From Tannerella sp. (GTDB lineage: Bacteria; Bacteroidota; Bacteroidia; Bacteroidales; Tannerellaceae), in assembly GCA_031276175.1 (NCBI GenBank), contig JAISNP010000108.1, forward strand, positions 1 through 44,594: a stretch of 44,594 bases of DNA, read 5' to 3'. The position numbers were made by a program, and so were the translations under genes. The notes beneath the pieces are model-generated. The model did not search any database. It saw only the letters and a list, made by a program, of their open reading frames with translations, and was not told where the DNA came from. Shown here in pieces: positions 34,186 to 44,518 of the stretch; the stretch's first letter is position 1; each line of letters opens with the position of its first letter.

Positions 34186-35637
34186 TAATTCTTTTCTGAG
34201 CCTTGCAACCGATATGCCCATTTGTTCGCGGTATTTGGCCACGGTGCGCCGCGCGGCGACGTATCCTTTTTCTTTCAGCATGGCCGAGAGGGTATCGTCG
34301 GTGAGGGGAGCGCGTTTGTCTTCGGAGTCGATACATTCTTTCATGATTTGTTTCACCATGCGGGTGGAAATTTCTTCGCCGCTATCGTTTTGCGTCGATT
34401 CGGAGAAGAAGAACTTCAGGGGATAGATGCCGAAATTGGTTTGAACGTATTTGCTGTTGCTTACGCGCGAGATTGTGGAGATGTCGTATCCGGAATGTTG
34501 CGCCACGTCTTTAAGGATCATGGGATGCAGGCGCGATTCGTCGCCGGTGAGGAAGAAGTCTTTTTGCAGCAGGATTATGGCCTGCATGGTGCGTTGAAGT
34601 GTTTCCTGACGTTGCTTGACGGAATCAATAAACCATCGGGCGGCGTCGAGTTTTTGCCTGACGAACTGAACGGCATCGCGCATCTCGGCCGTGCGGTTGG
34701 CTTTGTTTTTCGTGTAATCGTTCACCATGTCCATGTATTCCCGGCTGATATGCAGGTCGGGTATGCCGCGCTGATTCATGATGAGCGTCAGGTCTTCGTT
34801 GTGGGTTTCCACGATGAAGTCGGGCATTACCTGTACGGACGTATCGGATACGTTTGCCACGCTGTTGCCCGGTTTGGGGTTCAACATTGTAATCTCGTGA
34901 AGAATTTGTTTCATTTCGTTTTCGTCGAGATTCATCGCTCGCCTGATTTTATCGAAATGCTTTTTGGCGAAAGCATCGAAATAATCTTTCAGCACGGTAA
35001 CGGCCGATTGCGTGCAGGGGGTTTGCTGTTTTTTTTCCAATTGCAGCAGAAGACATTCCTGCAGGCTGCGGGCAGCGATGCCTGCGGGATCGAAATCCTG
35101 AATCACGGTAAGCACGGATTGTATGGAAGCCTCGTCGACCTCTTCGCCCGCTTTGAAAATCAGGTCGTCCGTAATAGAAGTCAAGTCGCGCCGGAGATAG
35201 CCGTTGTCGTCGATGTTCCCGATGATGTATTCGCCGATTTTCTTTTCGCGTTCCGACAAGTTGCGCAGTCCGAGCTGTTCGAGCAAGTATTCCTGAAGGG
35301 AAATTCCGCTCGAAAACGGGATTTCTTCGCGGCGATCCTCTCTGTCGTGCATCTCGGCCAGTTTGTAGTAGGGAATATCATCCTCCGTCATGTAGTCGCC
35401 CAGAGACAAATCCACCTCGCCGTCGTCCGCGCTGTTGTTTTCGACCTCGACCGTCTCATTCGATTCGCTGTGTTCCGAAAGAAAATCGCCCCCCTCCTCC
35501 AGTAAGGGATTTTCTTCCAGTTCCTGCTTGATACGGTTTTCCATCTCAATGACGGGAAGCTCCAGCAAACGAACATACTGTATTTGTTGAGGCGAGAGCC
35601 GCTGTTGCAATTTCTGTTGTAATTTCTGCTTAAACAT
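34183..35637 (-). CDS. rpoN: RNA polymerase sigma-54 factor
   Basis: Sigma-54 directs polymerase to -24/-12 promoters that need an ATP-driven activator. I start at the ATG at 35637 (MFKQKLQQKLQQRLSPQQIQ), giving 484 residues; an adjacent ATG at 35640 is equally possible, and the longer frame to 35757 is excluded by a promoter box at 35661. The glutamine-rich activator-responsive region I is at 1-50, an acidic region II follows, then the core-binding domain (GISLQEYLLEQL, DFDPAGIAARSLQECLLLQL), and the C-terminus carries HSGYDISTISRVSNSKYVQT and the RpoN box ARRTVAKYRE. No enhancer-binding activator is encoded in the window. Confidence 0.96.
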   Translation of the reverse strand: MFKQKLQQKLQQRLSPQQIQYVRLLELPVIEMENRIKQELEENPLLEEGGDFLSEHSESNETVEVENNSADDGEVDLSLGDYMTEDDIPYYKLAEMHDREDRREEIPFSSGISLQEYLLEQLGLRNLSEREKKIGEYIIGNIDDNGYLRRDLTSITDDLIFKAGEEVDEASIQSVLTVIQDFDPAGIAARSLQECLLLQLEKKQQTPCTQSAVTVLKDYFDAFAKKHFDKIRRAMNLDENEMKQILHEITMLNPKPGNSVANVSDTSVQVMPDFIVETHNEDLTLIMNQRGIPDLHISREYMDMVNDYTKNKANRTAEMRDAVQFVRQKLDAARWFIDSVKQRQETLQRTMQAIILLQKDFFLTGDESRLHPMILKDVAQHSGYDISTISRVSNSKYVQTNFGIYPLKFFFSESTQNDSGEEISTRMVKQIMKECIDSEDKRAPLTDDTLSAMLKEKGYVAARRTVAKYREQMGISVARLRKEL

Positions 35638-35660
35638 CATTTCTACTTTATCTCGTGTGG

Positions 35661-35668
35661 CAAAATTA
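35661..35668 (-). promoter_or_regulatory. Bacteroidota -7 promoter box before rpoN
   Basis: The minus strand reads TAATTTTG (TAnnTTTG), 23 bases before the ATG at 35637, with TTGG about 20 bases further upstream as a partial -33 box. Confidence 0.55.
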
Positions 35669-35845
35669 CATGAAAACCCCCGGTTATCCAAGTGCGCACA
35701 AGAAAAATCAAGACTGCTCCGGCGCGCTTTATGATTTAAAATGAATATCGCATTCATTCCCCGATAAGTCCGAAATATCTTATTCCCATAGCCTTAAGTT
35801 TGCAATGCGGAGCTAAAACCTGCTCCGGCCGCCCTAACTTTGAGC

Positions 35846-36060
35846 CATTCGGAGCTAACTCCGAGTCATTCGGAGCTAACTACGAGTCATTCGGAGTTAA
35901 CTACGAGTCATTCGGAGTTAACTACGAGCCATTCGGAGTTAACTACGAGCCATTCGGAGTTAGCTACGAGCCATTCGGAGTTAGCTACGAGCCATTCGGA
36001 GTTAACTACGAGCCATTCGGAGTTAACTACGAGCCATTCGGAGTTAGCTCCGAGCGACAA
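35846..36060. repeat. Tandem array, 10 units of 21 bp, dyad TCGGAG-TTAA-CTnCGA
   Basis: CATTCGGAG occurs at 35846, 35867, 35888, 35909, 35930, 35951, 35972, 35993, 36014 and 36035, exactly 21 bases apart; a degenerate unit precedes at about 35825. The 16-base dyad reads TCGGAGTTAACTACGA in five units, TCGGAGCTAACTCCGA in the first, TCGGAGTTAGCTCCGA in the last and intermediate forms elsewhere. Both outer units have perfect six-base arms TCGGAG/CTCCGA, while the inner ones have one mismatched pair but an AGTTAACT centre. The array lies in the divergent gap between rpoN and panB. Confidence 0.95.
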
Positions 36061-36254
36061 AAACTTATAAGTATACCGGATAGATTCAGCGAAACGCAAT
36101 CTCGTCCCGACAACAACTCCCGGCACGGAAGATTGCGGCTTTCGGCCGGTGGAGGAATCATATCCGATATAAACCTGTATTTAAGCACAAAGGTGCGGGA
36201 TTCGCAAAACGTCCGAAAAACCCGAATTTCCGCTTTCGAATCTTAAATCTTTGC

Positions 36255-36262
36255 TATCTTTG
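36255..36262 (+). promoter_or_regulatory. Bacteroidota -7 promoter box before panB
   Basis: TATCTTTG (TAnnTTTG) lies 29 bases before the panB ATG at 36292, with TTTC about 20 bases upstream as a partial -33 box. It stands about 200 bases from the end of the 21-bp array. Confidence 0.6.
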
Positions 36263-36291
36263 CGGCGCAAAAAACGAAAAAAACGAAAACT

Positions 36292-37119
36292 ATGTCAGTA
36301 GCAATAACCTCCGACGATACGACGCGAAAAGTCACCACGCACCGGCTAATGGAGATGAAACAGCGCGGAGAGAAGATTTCCATGCTGACTGCTTACGATT
36401 ATTCAATGGCAAAAATCATCGACCGTGCGGGCATGGATGTGATTCTGGTCGGCGATTCGGCGTCGAACGTGATGGCGGGCAACGTAACCACGCTCCCCAT
36501 CACGCTCGACCAGATGATATATCACGGCAAATCGGTCGTAAAAGCCGTCAAGCGCGCCCTTGTCGTTGTGGACTTGCCGTTCGGCACCTATCAGGGCAAT
36601 TCGAAGGAAGCGCTCGGTTCGGCCATCCGCGTGATGAAAGAGACGCACGCCGACTGCATCAAGATGGAGGGCGGCGCGGAAATACGCGAATCCATCGAGC
36701 GCGTGCTGTGCGCCGGAATCCCCATCATGGGGCACCTCGGACTTACGCCGCAGTCGATAAACAAATTCGGAACCTACGCCGTGCGTGCGCGCGAGGATGT
36801 CGAGGCAAAAAAACTGCTCGAAGACGCGCACCTGCTCGAAGAACTGGGATGCTTCGGCATCGTACTGGAAAAAATTCCCGCGCTGCTGACGAAGCAGGTT
36901 GCCGAAGAACTGGCCATCCCGACCATCAGCATCGGCGCCGGACGCTATGCCGACGGACAAGTGCTCGTGATGCACGACATGCTGGGCATCAACCGGGAAT
37001 TTTCGCCGCGCTTCCTCCGCCGGTACGCCGACCTGAACGAGGTGATTACGAAAGCCGTACAGGCATATGTAACCGACGTAAAAAACAGAAACTTCCCGAA
37101 CGAAAAAGAACAGTATTAA
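36292..37119 (+). CDS. panB: 3-methyl-2-oxobutanoate hydroxymethyltransferase
   Basis: This 275-residue enzyme transfers a hydroxymethyl group from methylene-tetrahydrofolate to ketoisovalerate, the first committed step of pantothenate and CoA synthesis. Family blocks are [32 protein letters not shown] with the Mg-binding Asp, [13 protein letters not shown] with the second Asp, CIKMEGG with the active Lys/Glu, and [10 protein letters not shown] with the catalytic Glu. It starts a plus-strand run; proS begins 45 bases after its stop. No panC or panD is adjacent. Confidence 0.97.
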   Translation: MSVAITSDDTTRKVTTHRLMEMKQRGEKISMLTAYDYSMAKIIDRAGMDVILVGDSASNVMAGNVTTLPITLDQMIYHGKSVVKAVKRALVVVDLPFGTYQGNSKEALGSAIRVMKETHADCIKMEGGAEIRESIERVLCAGIPIMGHLGLTPQSINKFGTYAVRAREDVEAKKLLEDAHLLEELGCFGIVLEKIPALLTKQVAEELAIPTISIGAGRYADGQVLVMHDMLGINREFSPRFLRRYADLNEVITKAVQAYVTDVKNRNFPNEKEQY

Positions 37120-37164
37120 CCCCTATCCCTATCCCTGCATAGCATACATTATTATATAGAACGC

Positions 37165-38643
37165 ATGGCAAAAACATTGAAAGAACTTACGCCGAGGAGC
37201 GAAAACTACTCGCAGTGGTATCAAGACTTGGTAATTAAGGCGGATATGGCGGAAAACTCCGCCGTGCGAGGGTGCATGGTCATCAAGCCCTACGGATACG
37301 CCATCTGGGAAAAAATGCAGCGCGTGCTGGACGACATGTTCAAGGAAACAGGGCATCAGAACGCATACTTCCCGCTGCTGATCCCCAAGTCGTTCCTGAG
37401 CCGTGAGGCCGACCACGTAGAGGGTTTCGCAAAAGAGTGCGCCGTAGTGACGCACTACCGGCTGAAAAATGCGGCGGACGGCAGCGGCGTCGTAGTCGAC
37501 CCGACCGCCCGGCTGGAAGAGGAACTCATCATCCGCCCCACGTCGGAAACCATCATCTGGAACACGTACCGCAACTGGATTCATTCCTACCGCGACCTGC
37601 CGGTTCTGGTCAACCAGTGGGCTAACGTGATGCGCTGGGAGATGCGCACGCGGCTCTTCCTCCGGACGTCCGAATTTCTCTGGCAGGAAGGACATACCGC
37701 CCATGCCACACGCGCGGAAGCCGAGGAAGAAACGCGCCGTATGCTGGAAGTATACGCCGCGTTTGCCGAGCAATACATGGCGCTCCCCGTCGTCAGGGGA
37801 ATCAAAACGGCGAGCGAACGGTTCGCCGGAGCGCTGGAAACATACTGCATCGAAGCCATGATGCAGGACGGCAAGGCGCTGCAGGCAGGCACCTCGCATT
37901 TCCTCGGACAGAATTTCGGAAAAGCCTTCGACGTGACGTTCCTCGACCGGGAAGGGAAAACCGATTATGCTTGGGCTACCTCCTGGGGCGTTTCCACCCG
38001 CCTGATCGGGGCGCTCATCATGGCTCATTCCGACGACAGCGGGCTTGTCCTGCCGCCGAGGCTTGCGCCGCTGCAGGTAGTGATCATTCCGATTTACCGT
38101 TCCGAAGAACAACTGGCGCAAATCGGCGAAAAAGCCGCCGCCATTGCCGACAAACTCAAGGCAATGGGAATCACCGTGAAATACGACGATGCCGACAACA
38201 GGAAACCGGGCTGGAAGTTTGCCGAATACGAACTGAAGGGCGTCCCCGTACGCCTGGCGATGGGCGCCCGCGACCTCGAAAACAACACGGTGGAAATCAT
38301 GCGCCGCGATACGCTTGAAAAAGAAACGGTCGCGTGCGAAGGCATTGAGACCCGCGTGCAAAAACTGCTCGACGAGATACAGCAGCACATTTTCGACAAA
38401 GCGTTCCATGCGCGCGAAATGCGCACGGTCACGGTCGACACGTACGACGAGTTCAAAGAGAAAATCGAAGAAGGCCGCTTCATCATGGCGCACTGGGACG
38501 GCACGGCGGAAACCGAGGAACGCATTAAGACCGAAACAAAAGCGACCATCCGCTGCATTCCGCTGGAGAACGGCGCGGCGGGCAAATGTATGGTGACCGG
38601 CAACCCGTCGCCGCAACGGGTCTTGTTTGCACGTGCTTATTGA
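37165..38643 (+). CDS. proS: Prolyl-tRNA synthetase, archaeal/eukaryotic type
   Basis: This 492-residue class II synthetase charges tRNA-Pro. Length and lack of an editing insertion mark the short archaeal/eukaryotic type. Motif 2 is in the block [20 protein letters not shown] to [20 protein letters not shown], followed by [15 protein letters not shown]. Motif 3 lies in [19 protein letters not shown]. The anticodon-binding domain starts near 300 ([14 protein letters not shown]), and a C-terminal domain ends in the characteristic Tyr (RVLFARAY). It stands six bases before hisG, so the histidine genes may be read through from it. Confidence 0.96.
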   Translation: MAKTLKELTPRSENYSQWYQDLVIKADMAENSAVRGCMVIKPYGYAIWEKMQRVLDDMFKETGHQNAYFPLLIPKSFLSREADHVEGFAKECAVVTHYRLKNAADGSGVVVDPTARLEEELIIRPTSETIIWNTYRNWIHSYRDLPVLVNQWANVMRWEMRTRLFLRTSEFLWQEGHTAHATRAEAEEETRRMLEVYAAFAEQYMALPVVRGIKTASERFAGALETYCIEAMMQDGKALQAGTSHFLGQNFGKAFDVTFLDREGKTDYAWATSWGVSTRLIGALIMAHSDDSGLVLPPRLAPLQVVIIPIYRSEEQLAQIGEKAAAIADKLKAMGITVKYDDADNRKPGWKFAEYELKGVPVRLAMGARDLENNTVEIMRRDTLEKETVACEGIETRVQKLLDEIQQHIFDKAFHAREMRTVTVDTYDEFKEKIEEGRFIMAHWDGTAETEERIKTETKATIRCIPLENGAAGKCMVTGNPSPQRVLFARAY

Positions 38644-38649
38644 CGCCCC

Positions 38650-39510
38650 ATGAATAATATGCTGAGAATTGCCGTACAGTCCAAGGGACGCCTGTATGAC
38701 GAGACCATGACGCTGTTCGAAGAATCGGGCATCCGTCTGAGCAAGGCCAAGCGCACGCTTTTGCAGTCGGCTGTGGATTTTCCTGTCGAAGTATTGTTCC
38801 TGCGCGACGACGACATCCCGCAGTCGGTCGCCAACGGCGTGGCGGATGCAGGCATTGTGGGCGAAAACGAGTATGTGGAAAAAGGGCAGGGAGCGGAGCT
38901 GGTGAAACGACTGGGATTCAGCAAATGCCGCCTCTCGCTTGCCATCCCGAAAGATGCCGGGTACGAAGGCCTGTCGTGGTTCGAAGGCAAAACGATAGCC
39001 ACTTCCTATCCTGCGATTCTGAAACGTTTCCTGACAGACAACGGCATCTCCGCCGCTTTGCACGAGATTTCCGGCTCGGTCGAGATTGCGCCGGGCATCG
39101 GGCTGGCGGATGCGATTTTCGACATCGTCAGTTCGGGCAGCACGCTTGTGAGCAACCGGCTGAAAGAAGTGCAGGTCGTGATGGAAAGCGAAGCCCTGCT
39201 GATTGCAAACCCATCACTGCCGGACGGGAAGCGAAGCGTACTGAGCGAAATACTGTTCCGCTTCACCGCCGTACAGGAAGCCGCAGGCAAGAAATACGTG
39301 CTGCTGAACGCGCCGCGAGAGCAGTTGGCGGAAATCACGAAATTGTTGCCCGGCATGAAAAGCCCGACAGTCACCCCCCTGGCCGACGAAGGCTGGGTTT
39401 CGGTGCAGTCCGTGATTACCGAGAAGCATTTCTGGGAAATCATCGGCAAACTGAAAAACCTCGGCGCCGAGGGGATTCTGGTGATTCCGATTGAAAAGAT
39501 GATACTTTGA
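38650..39510 (+). CDS. hisG: ATP phosphoribosyltransferase, long form
   Basis: This 286-residue enzyme condenses ATP with PRPP, the first and feedback-controlled step of histidine synthesis. It is the long form with a C-terminal regulatory domain (about 215-286: MKSPTVTPLADEGWVSVQSV, IIGKLKNLGAEGILVIPIEK), so no HisZ partner is needed. The catalytic part shows AVQSKGRLYDETM, GVADAGIVGENEY, IATSYPAILKRFL and the PRPP loop DIVSSGSTLVSN. It opens hisG-hisD-hisC-hisB. I see no histidine leader peptide or T-box before it. Confidence 0.97.
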   Translation: MNNMLRIAVQSKGRLYDETMTLFEESGIRLSKAKRTLLQSAVDFPVEVLFLRDDDIPQSVANGVADAGIVGENEYVEKGQGAELVKRLGFSKCRLSLAIPKDAGYEGLSWFEGKTIATSYPAILKRFLTDNGISAALHEISGSVEIAPGIGLADAIFDIVSSGSTLVSNRLKEVQVVMESEALLIANPSLPDGKRSVLSEILFRFTAVQEAAGKKYVLLNAPREQLAEITKLLPGMKSPTVTPLADEGWVSVQSVITEKHFWEIIGKLKNLGAEGILVIPIEKMIL

Positions 39511-39516
39511 GGACGG

Positions 39517-40803
39517 ATGGAAATCATTAAATATCCTGCCCGTGAGGAATGGGAAGCATTGCAGCAGCGTCCCGTACTGGATACGGCGGCGCTGTTCGAC
39601 GTGGTGCGGAGAGTGCTCGACGATGTGCGGACGGACGGCGACGCGGCGGTCAAACGTTACGGCGAAAAATTTGACCACGTATCGCTCGAACAATTGGCCG
39701 TGACGCCCGAAGAGATGCGGGAAGCCGAATCGCTCCTTCCGGACGATCTGAAGCAGGCTATCCGCACGGCGCACGACAACATTGCCGCCTTTCATGCCGC
39801 CCAACGGTTCGAAGGCGTGACGGTAGAAACCATGCCGGGCGTGACATGCCGGCAGAAGGCCGTTCCCATCGAAAAAGTCGGACTGTACGTCCCCGGAGGC
39901 ACGGCGCCGTTGTTTTCGACCGTCCTGATGCTTGCCGTGCCGGCGCGTATTGCGGGATGCGGGGAAATCGTGCTTTGCACGCCGCCGAACAGGGAAGGAA
40001 AAGTGCAGCCGGCCATTCTGTTTTCCGCACGGCTTGCAGGCGTGGACAGGATTTTCAAAGCGGGAGGCATTCAGGCGATTGCGGCCATGACTTACGGCAC
40101 GGAAAGCATCCCCAGGGTATACAAGATATTCGGGCCGGGCAATCAGTACGTGATGGCAGCCAAGCAATGGGTCGGAATGAGGGATGTGGCGACGGATATG
40201 CCCGCCGGCCCTTCGGAAGTGGCTATCATTGCGGACGAAACGGCCTGCCCCGCGTTTATCGCCTCCGATTTCCTTTCGCAGGCGGAGCATGGGGCGGACA
40301 GCCAGTCGCTGCTCCTGACAACTTCCGAGCCGCTTGCGAACGCCGTCGTGATGGAAATCGAACGGCAACTGGCGCTGCTTTCCCGCAGGGCATTGACGGA
40401 ACAGTCGCTGGGAAACAGCCGAATCATTATCCTTAGAGACACGGATGAAATGATTGCATTCAGCAACGGATATGCGCCCGAACACCTCATCATACAAACG
40501 GCAGACTTGGGGTATGCAAGGGAGCGCATCCTGAATGCGGGCAGCGTGTTTCTGGGCGCATACACCCCCGAAAGCGCGGGCGATTATGCTTCGGGAACGA
40601 ATCACACGCTGCCGACAAACGGTTATGCGCGGGCATACAGCGGCGTGAACCTGGACAGTTTCGTCAAAAAAATCACATTTCAGGAGATTACGAAAGAGGG
40701 CTTGAGGGCGCTGGGCGCAACCATCTGCGCAATGGCGAACGGCGAACGGCTGGATGCGCACGCAAACGCCGTTGCCGTAAGGCTCAAAGACATGGAGTTT
40801 TAA
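39517..40803 (+). CDS. hisD: Histidinol dehydrogenase
   Basis: This 428-residue zinc enzyme carries out the last two oxidations of histidine synthesis. Motifs are VGLYVPGGTAPLFSTVLMLA, GGIQAIAAMTYGTESIP, FGPGNQYVMAAKQWVG, SDFLSQAEHGADSQSLLLTT with zinc/active-site residues, GYAPEHLIIQTAD with the catalytic Glu-His pair, and ASGTNHTLPTNGYAR. Six bases separate it from hisG. Confidence 0.97.
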   Translation: MEIIKYPAREEWEALQQRPVLDTAALFDVVRRVLDDVRTDGDAAVKRYGEKFDHVSLEQLAVTPEEMREAESLLPDDLKQAIRTAHDNIAAFHAAQRFEGVTVETMPGVTCRQKAVPIEKVGLYVPGGTAPLFSTVLMLAVPARIAGCGEIVLCTPPNREGKVQPAILFSARLAGVDRIFKAGGIQAIAAMTYGTESIPRVYKIFGPGNQYVMAAKQWVGMRDVATDMPAGPSEVAIIADETACPAFIASDFLSQAEHGADSQSLLLTTSEPLANAVVMEIERQLALLSRRALTEQSLGNSRIIILRDTDEMIAFSNGYAPEHLIIQTADLGYARERILNAGSVFLGAYTPESAGDYASGTNHTLPTNGYARAYSGVNLDSFVKKITFQEITKEGLRALGATICAMANGERLDAHANAVAVRLKDMEF

Positions 40804-40822
40804 ATCATTAAATCCGAATGAT

Positions 40823-41887
40823 ATGGACATTGAAAAGTGGGTTCGCGCAAACATACGCCGCCTGAAGCCTTATTCCTGTGCACGCAGCGAGTTCAGAGGA
40901 GAGGCAACCGCCTATCTGGATGCGAACGAGAATCCGATGAACCTGCCGTACAGTCGCTATCCCGACCCCTGGCAGGAAGCGCTGAAGGCAAAGATTGCGC
41001 GGCTGAAAGGCGTGCGTCCCTCGCAAATCGTGGTAGGCGCAGGCAGCGACGAGGTGATTGACCTCTCCATCCGCATTTTCTGCGAGCCGCAACGGGATAA
41101 TATCGTGGCGATAGACCCGACTTACGGCATGTATCAGGTATGCGCCGACATTCATGACGTGGAATACCGCAGGGCGCTCTTGAATGAAGATTTTACGCTT
41201 GATGCCGAACGCTTGCTGGCGGCAACGGACGAACGGACGAAGATGATCTTCCTCTGTTCGCCGAACAATCCGACCGGCAACCTGCTGAACCGCGGCAAAA
41301 TGATCCGGATAGTGGAAGGCTTCAACGGCATTGTGGTTATCGACGAGGCATACGTAGATTTTTCGTCGGAAGCGTCGTGGCTCACCGCGCTCAACAGGTA
41401 CCCGAACCTCATTGTGCTCCATACCTTTTCGAAAGCATGGGGACTGGCGGCCGTGCGGTGCGGCATGGCGTTTGCCTCGGAGGAAATCATCGGGTATTTC
41501 AACAAGGTGAAGTATCCGTACAATATCAATCTGCTGACGCAAAACTTCGTCGGCGAACAGATCGAAAACGAATCGCGCAAAAACGAATGGGTTGCACGGT
41601 TGCTTGCCCGGCGCATACGGCTCGCCGCACAGTTGGAAACCGTCCCGTCGATAGAAGCCGTATATCCGTCGGACGCCAATTTCCTGCTCGTCAAAACGCG
41701 CGACGCCAACGGCATTTACCGTCGACTGGTTGAGGCGGGAATCATCGTGCGTAACCGCAACTCGGTATCGCTGTGCCGCGACTGCCTGCGCATTACGGTC
41801 GGCACGCCGGATGAAAACGAAGCCCTGGTTCTGGCGCTGCTCGACATGGACGGCGTCTCTCCCTCCTCCGTAATGCAACGGCCATGA
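40823..41887 (+). CDS. hisC: Histidinol-phosphate aminotransferase
   Basis: This 354-residue PLP enzyme converts imidazole acetol phosphate to histidinol phosphate. Class II fold-type I motifs are [65 protein letters not shown] with the PLP-ring Asp, and [15 protein letters not shown] with the Schiff-base Lys. Its TGA stop overlaps the hisB ATG in ATGA, implying translational coupling. There are 19 bases between hisD and this gene. Confidence 0.97.
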   Translation: MDIEKWVRANIRRLKPYSCARSEFRGEATAYLDANENPMNLPYSRYPDPWQEALKAKIARLKGVRPSQIVVGAGSDEVIDLSIRIFCEPQRDNIVAIDPTYGMYQVCADIHDVEYRRALLNEDFTLDAERLLAATDERTKMIFLCSPNNPTGNLLNRGKMIRIVEGFNGIVVIDEAYVDFSSEASWLTALNRYPNLIVLHTFSKAWGLAAVRCGMAFASEEIIGYFNKVKYPYNINLLTQNFVGEQIENESRKNEWVARLLARRIRLAAQLETVPSIEAVYPSDANFLLVKTRDANGIYRRLVEAGIIVRNRNSVSLCRDCLRITVGTPDENEALVLALLDMDGVSPSSVMQRP

Positions 41888-42996
41888 GGAAAAAGGCGCT
41901 TTTTATCGATCGCGACGGTACGCTTGTGGTAGAACCGCCCGAAACGTATCAGGTGGACAGTTTGGAGCAACTCGAATTTCTCCCCGGCGTAATCCGCAAT
42001 CTCTACTTCATCCGCCGTCATCTGGATTTCGAGTTTGTCATGGTCAGCAATCAGGACGGGCTGGGCACGCCGGCTTATCCTCAGGCGCGCTTTGACCTTG
42101 TGCAGGGGAAACTCCTGCAAACGCTGGTTAACGAGGGGGTGCGCTTTGACGACATACGGATAGACCCGTCTTTCCCCGAAGCCGGCTCGCCCGACAGGAA
42201 ACCTGCAACGGGCATGTTGACCCACTACATGTGCGGGGATTACGACCTTGAGGGGTCGTTCGTCATCGGCGACCGCCTGACGGATGTGGAACTGGCCGGT
42301 AACCTCGGCTGCCGGGCTATCCTCCTCCGTCCGCAGGGCGTGCGCACGCTGTCGGACGACGGCTTCCTGTTCACGGCAACCTGCTGGGACGAAATTGCCG
42401 AATACCTCTTTGCCGGCGAACGTACCGCCACCGTGCAGCGCACAACGAAAGAAACGGACGTCTTTGTCCGCCTGAATCTGGACGGTAGCGGGCAAACGGA
42501 CATTTCCACCGGGATAGGCTTCTTTGACCACATGCTTGACCAAATCGGTAAACATTCGGGCATGGACCTGACCCTGCGGGTGAAAGGCGACTTGCATGTG
42601 GACGAGCATCATACGATCGAGGATACGGCCATTGCCCTGGGCGAAGCCCTGCGCCGCGCCCTGGGCGAAAAGCGGGGCATGGAGCGCTACGGTTTCTGCC
42701 TGCCGATGGACGACTGCCTGTGTCGGGTGGCTCTCGACTTCGGCGGACGGGCATGGCTTGTGTACGACGTTGATTTTAACCGCGAAAAAATCGGCGAAAT
42801 GCCCACGGAAATGTTCCCGCACTTCTTCAAATCCCTCAGCGACGCCGCCCGCATGAACCTGCATATCAAAGCCGAAGGCAACAATGCGCACCACAAGGCC
42901 GAAGGCATCTTCAAAGCGCTGGCCAAAGCCATCAAAATGGCCGTCAAACGGGATATTTACAAATACGAACTACCGAGTACGAAGGGCGTGCTTTGA
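41884..42996 (+). CDS. hisB: Bifunctional histidinol-phosphatase / imidazoleglycerol-phosphate dehydratase
   Basis: This 370-residue fusion performs the sixth and eighth steps of histidine synthesis. Residues 1-165 form a HAD phosphatase ([16 protein letters not shown] with the nucleophile Asp in [32 protein letters not shown]). Residues about 180-370 form the dehydratase, with the two manganese-binding blocks [17 protein letters not shown] and [19 protein letters not shown], and [17 protein letters not shown]. The fusion is known from enterobacteria and Bacteroidota. It is the last gene of the cluster; hisA, hisF, hisH and hisI are not in the window. Confidence 0.97.
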   Translation: MRKKALFIDRDGTLVVEPPETYQVDSLEQLEFLPGVIRNLYFIRRHLDFEFVMVSNQDGLGTPAYPQARFDLVQGKLLQTLVNEGVRFDDIRIDPSFPEAGSPDRKPATGMLTHYMCGDYDLEGSFVIGDRLTDVELAGNLGCRAILLRPQGVRTLSDDGFLFTATCWDEIAEYLFAGERTATVQRTTKETDVFVRLNLDGSGQTDISTGIGFFDHMLDQIGKHSGMDLTLRVKGDLHVDEHHTIEDTAIALGEALRRALGEKRGMERYGFCLPMDDCLCRVALDFGGRAWLVYDVDFNREKIGEMPTEMFPHFFKSLSDAARMNLHIKAEGNNAHHKAEGIFKALAKAIKMAVKRDIYKYELPSTKGVL

Positions 42997-43432
42997 ACCC
43001 TGTCCGAAGCAAACAGCAGGAACAGGATAAAATTAATTACCGCATCATAACGTATCTAAAATACAACCGAAAGCATCCTTTAGGGATCCTGTACACTGTC
43101 TGTATGGTCTCTGTATGGTTCCTGATACCCCGCAAACCGGGCAATTTAGTGAAGAAAACGTAAATGAAACACACACAATTCGTGTTTCGTCAGACTTGTT
43201 ACATGATTTTAACAAAATAAAAAACCTCCGCGTATCCCGCCTGCACGGATACACGGAGGAATTATACACGCAAAGACCGGGATTACATTTCCTTTGTCTT
43301 CTCCGGGATATTCCCCGGAAGGATGGAATCGCAGATACGCACGCTTTATAGAGAATCGCTTAGGTCGAACTTTAATTATATATTCCGGGGTTATTTTTCA
43401 ACCTCCCTGATCTGTATTCAGGAAAACAACGT
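42997..43432. other. Convergent gap after hisB
   Basis: 436 bases between two convergent genes. It contains a good terminator for the minus-strand gene (43214-43259) and no tandem array. A short frame at 43115-43351 has no recognisable features. I see no distinct terminator for the hisB transcript. Confidence 0.6.
43214..43259 (-). terminator. Rho-independent terminator of the membrane-protein gene
   Basis: On the minus strand CCTCCGTGTATCC pairs with GGATACGCGGAGG (plus 43225-43259) and is followed by TTTTTTATTTTG. It lies about 170 bases after the stop at 43433. Confidence 0.8.
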
Positions 43433-44140
43433 TCAGAACACATACGCCAGTCCCAACCCGTTGCCGTGGACGTTGAGTTGGAGATGAGGCGCGCGCTTTG
43501 CCGGCAATTCGGATACTTCCTGCAGGTAACTGTGCATGGCTCTGCGTTTTTTATTTCCTCCGGTAATCATGACAGGAACACTGGCAATTACACATGCTCC
43601 ACCTACAATGATGGCAGTACCGCCAACACCTGTTGCATCATCATCACCACCTGCTGAAAGTACAAGCGCTGTTCCACTGCCAACCATAACCCCACCGGAA
43701 ATAAGAAGTATGATTCCTCTTGTCTGCAACGACCTCCCTCTGCTGTACTCCGCATAATATACGGGATAATCTCTTATCGAATTACTCAACGGTTGGGCAG
43801 TCTGTGGCTGCCTCCGGTTGACAACTGCAGGTGTCGGCTGCACAACGTCGGGCTGCGCTGCCTGTTTTCCGGCATCGTCAAACGTCTCTACCGTGCCGTT
43901 TTGATACAGAATCGACAAAATTTGACTTTTCGGGAGTGTGTACGTCGGACCGTCCGGATTGTCGAAGTTCCTGTACCGGATGTTGTCGAGGTTCACCTCA
44001 GTGACTTTGGCATTGATTTTCTTCGCATCGCGTGTCACAATCACGTCCTGCGCAAAACATGCTCCCAAGCATAAGCCGAGGAGAGATAGCATAAAAATAC
44101 TTTTCTTTTCATTTTCCGTAAATATTAATTGGTTAAACAT
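43433..44140 (-). CDS. Uncharacterised exported protein with membrane hairpin
   Basis: This 235-residue protein is of a kind often seen in Bacteroidota without known function. The N-terminus (KSIFMLSLLGLCLGACFAQD) is a signal peptide cleaved near AQ; the likely real start is the ATG at 44140 (MFNQLIF) or an internal Met at residue 17. A beta-rich domain follows (VIVTRDAKKINAKVTEVNLD, YRNFDNPDGPTYTLPKSQIL), of the type that reads like a short SH3-like fold. Then comes a Q/P-rich linker and two hydrophobic glycine-rich segments (RGIILLISGGVMVGSGTALV and GGTAIIVGGACVIASVPVMI) separated by a DDD turn. It may sit in the envelope. It has its own terminator. Confidence 0.75.
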   Translation of the reverse strand: MFNQLIFTENEKKSIFMLSLLGLCLGACFAQDVIVTRDAKKINAKVTEVNLDNIRYRNFDNPDGPTYTLPKSQILSILYQNGTVETFDDAGKQAAQPDVVQPTPAVVNRRQPQTAQPLSNSIRDYPVYYAEYSRGRSLQTRGIILLISGGVMVGSGTALVLSAGGDDDATGVGGTAIIVGGACVIASVPVMITGGNKKRRAMHSYLQEVSELPAKRAPHLQLNVHGNGLGLAYVF

Positions 44141-44518
44141 GTATCTTCATAAGGCGGAGGTATGGGCATAAAAAAAACCGCTTCGCGGCATACGGCGCCG
44201 TGAGCGGACGAAAAAGGGAAAACCGGTCGGAAAGAATCCGGCAACAAAGGATTTATGAAAGGATATGCTTCCGGACAGGCTCTATGCAGAGAAATGCACG
44301 GGGAAATCGCCCTCCCCCGAAATGTTTGTTAACGTTTTGAGGTGTTTTTTAGTGGAGCGGGAGGCGGTTACGGAATGTGTATATTCCCATAAGTTCAAAA
44401 CTGTCGTCATGATTCAAAATCTAAAAAAGCAAAATTCATATCGCCGGCAAATGTATGCAAAAAAATTCATGTGCAAGAAAAACAAATTTTTTATACCGTA
44501 TACGGCGGCGTATTCGCA
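44141..44518. other. Gap before the last partial gene
   Basis: 378 bases with no convincing gene. It holds a terminator for the gene at the right edge (44170-44207). A short frame at 44265-44534 has no recognisable features. No promoter box was identified for the membrane-protein gene. Confidence 0.55.
44170..44207 (-). terminator. Rho-independent terminator of the right-edge gene
   Basis: On the minus strand CCGCT and AGCGG enclose a GC-rich loop that itself can pair (GGCGCC, GCCGC), followed by eight T. It stands between the right-edge gene and the membrane-protein gene. Confidence 0.6.

Noticed and set aside
35800-36246. ORFs with SHSELTT or EPFGVNY repeats
   Set aside because: Translation artefacts of the 21-bp array between rpoN and panB.
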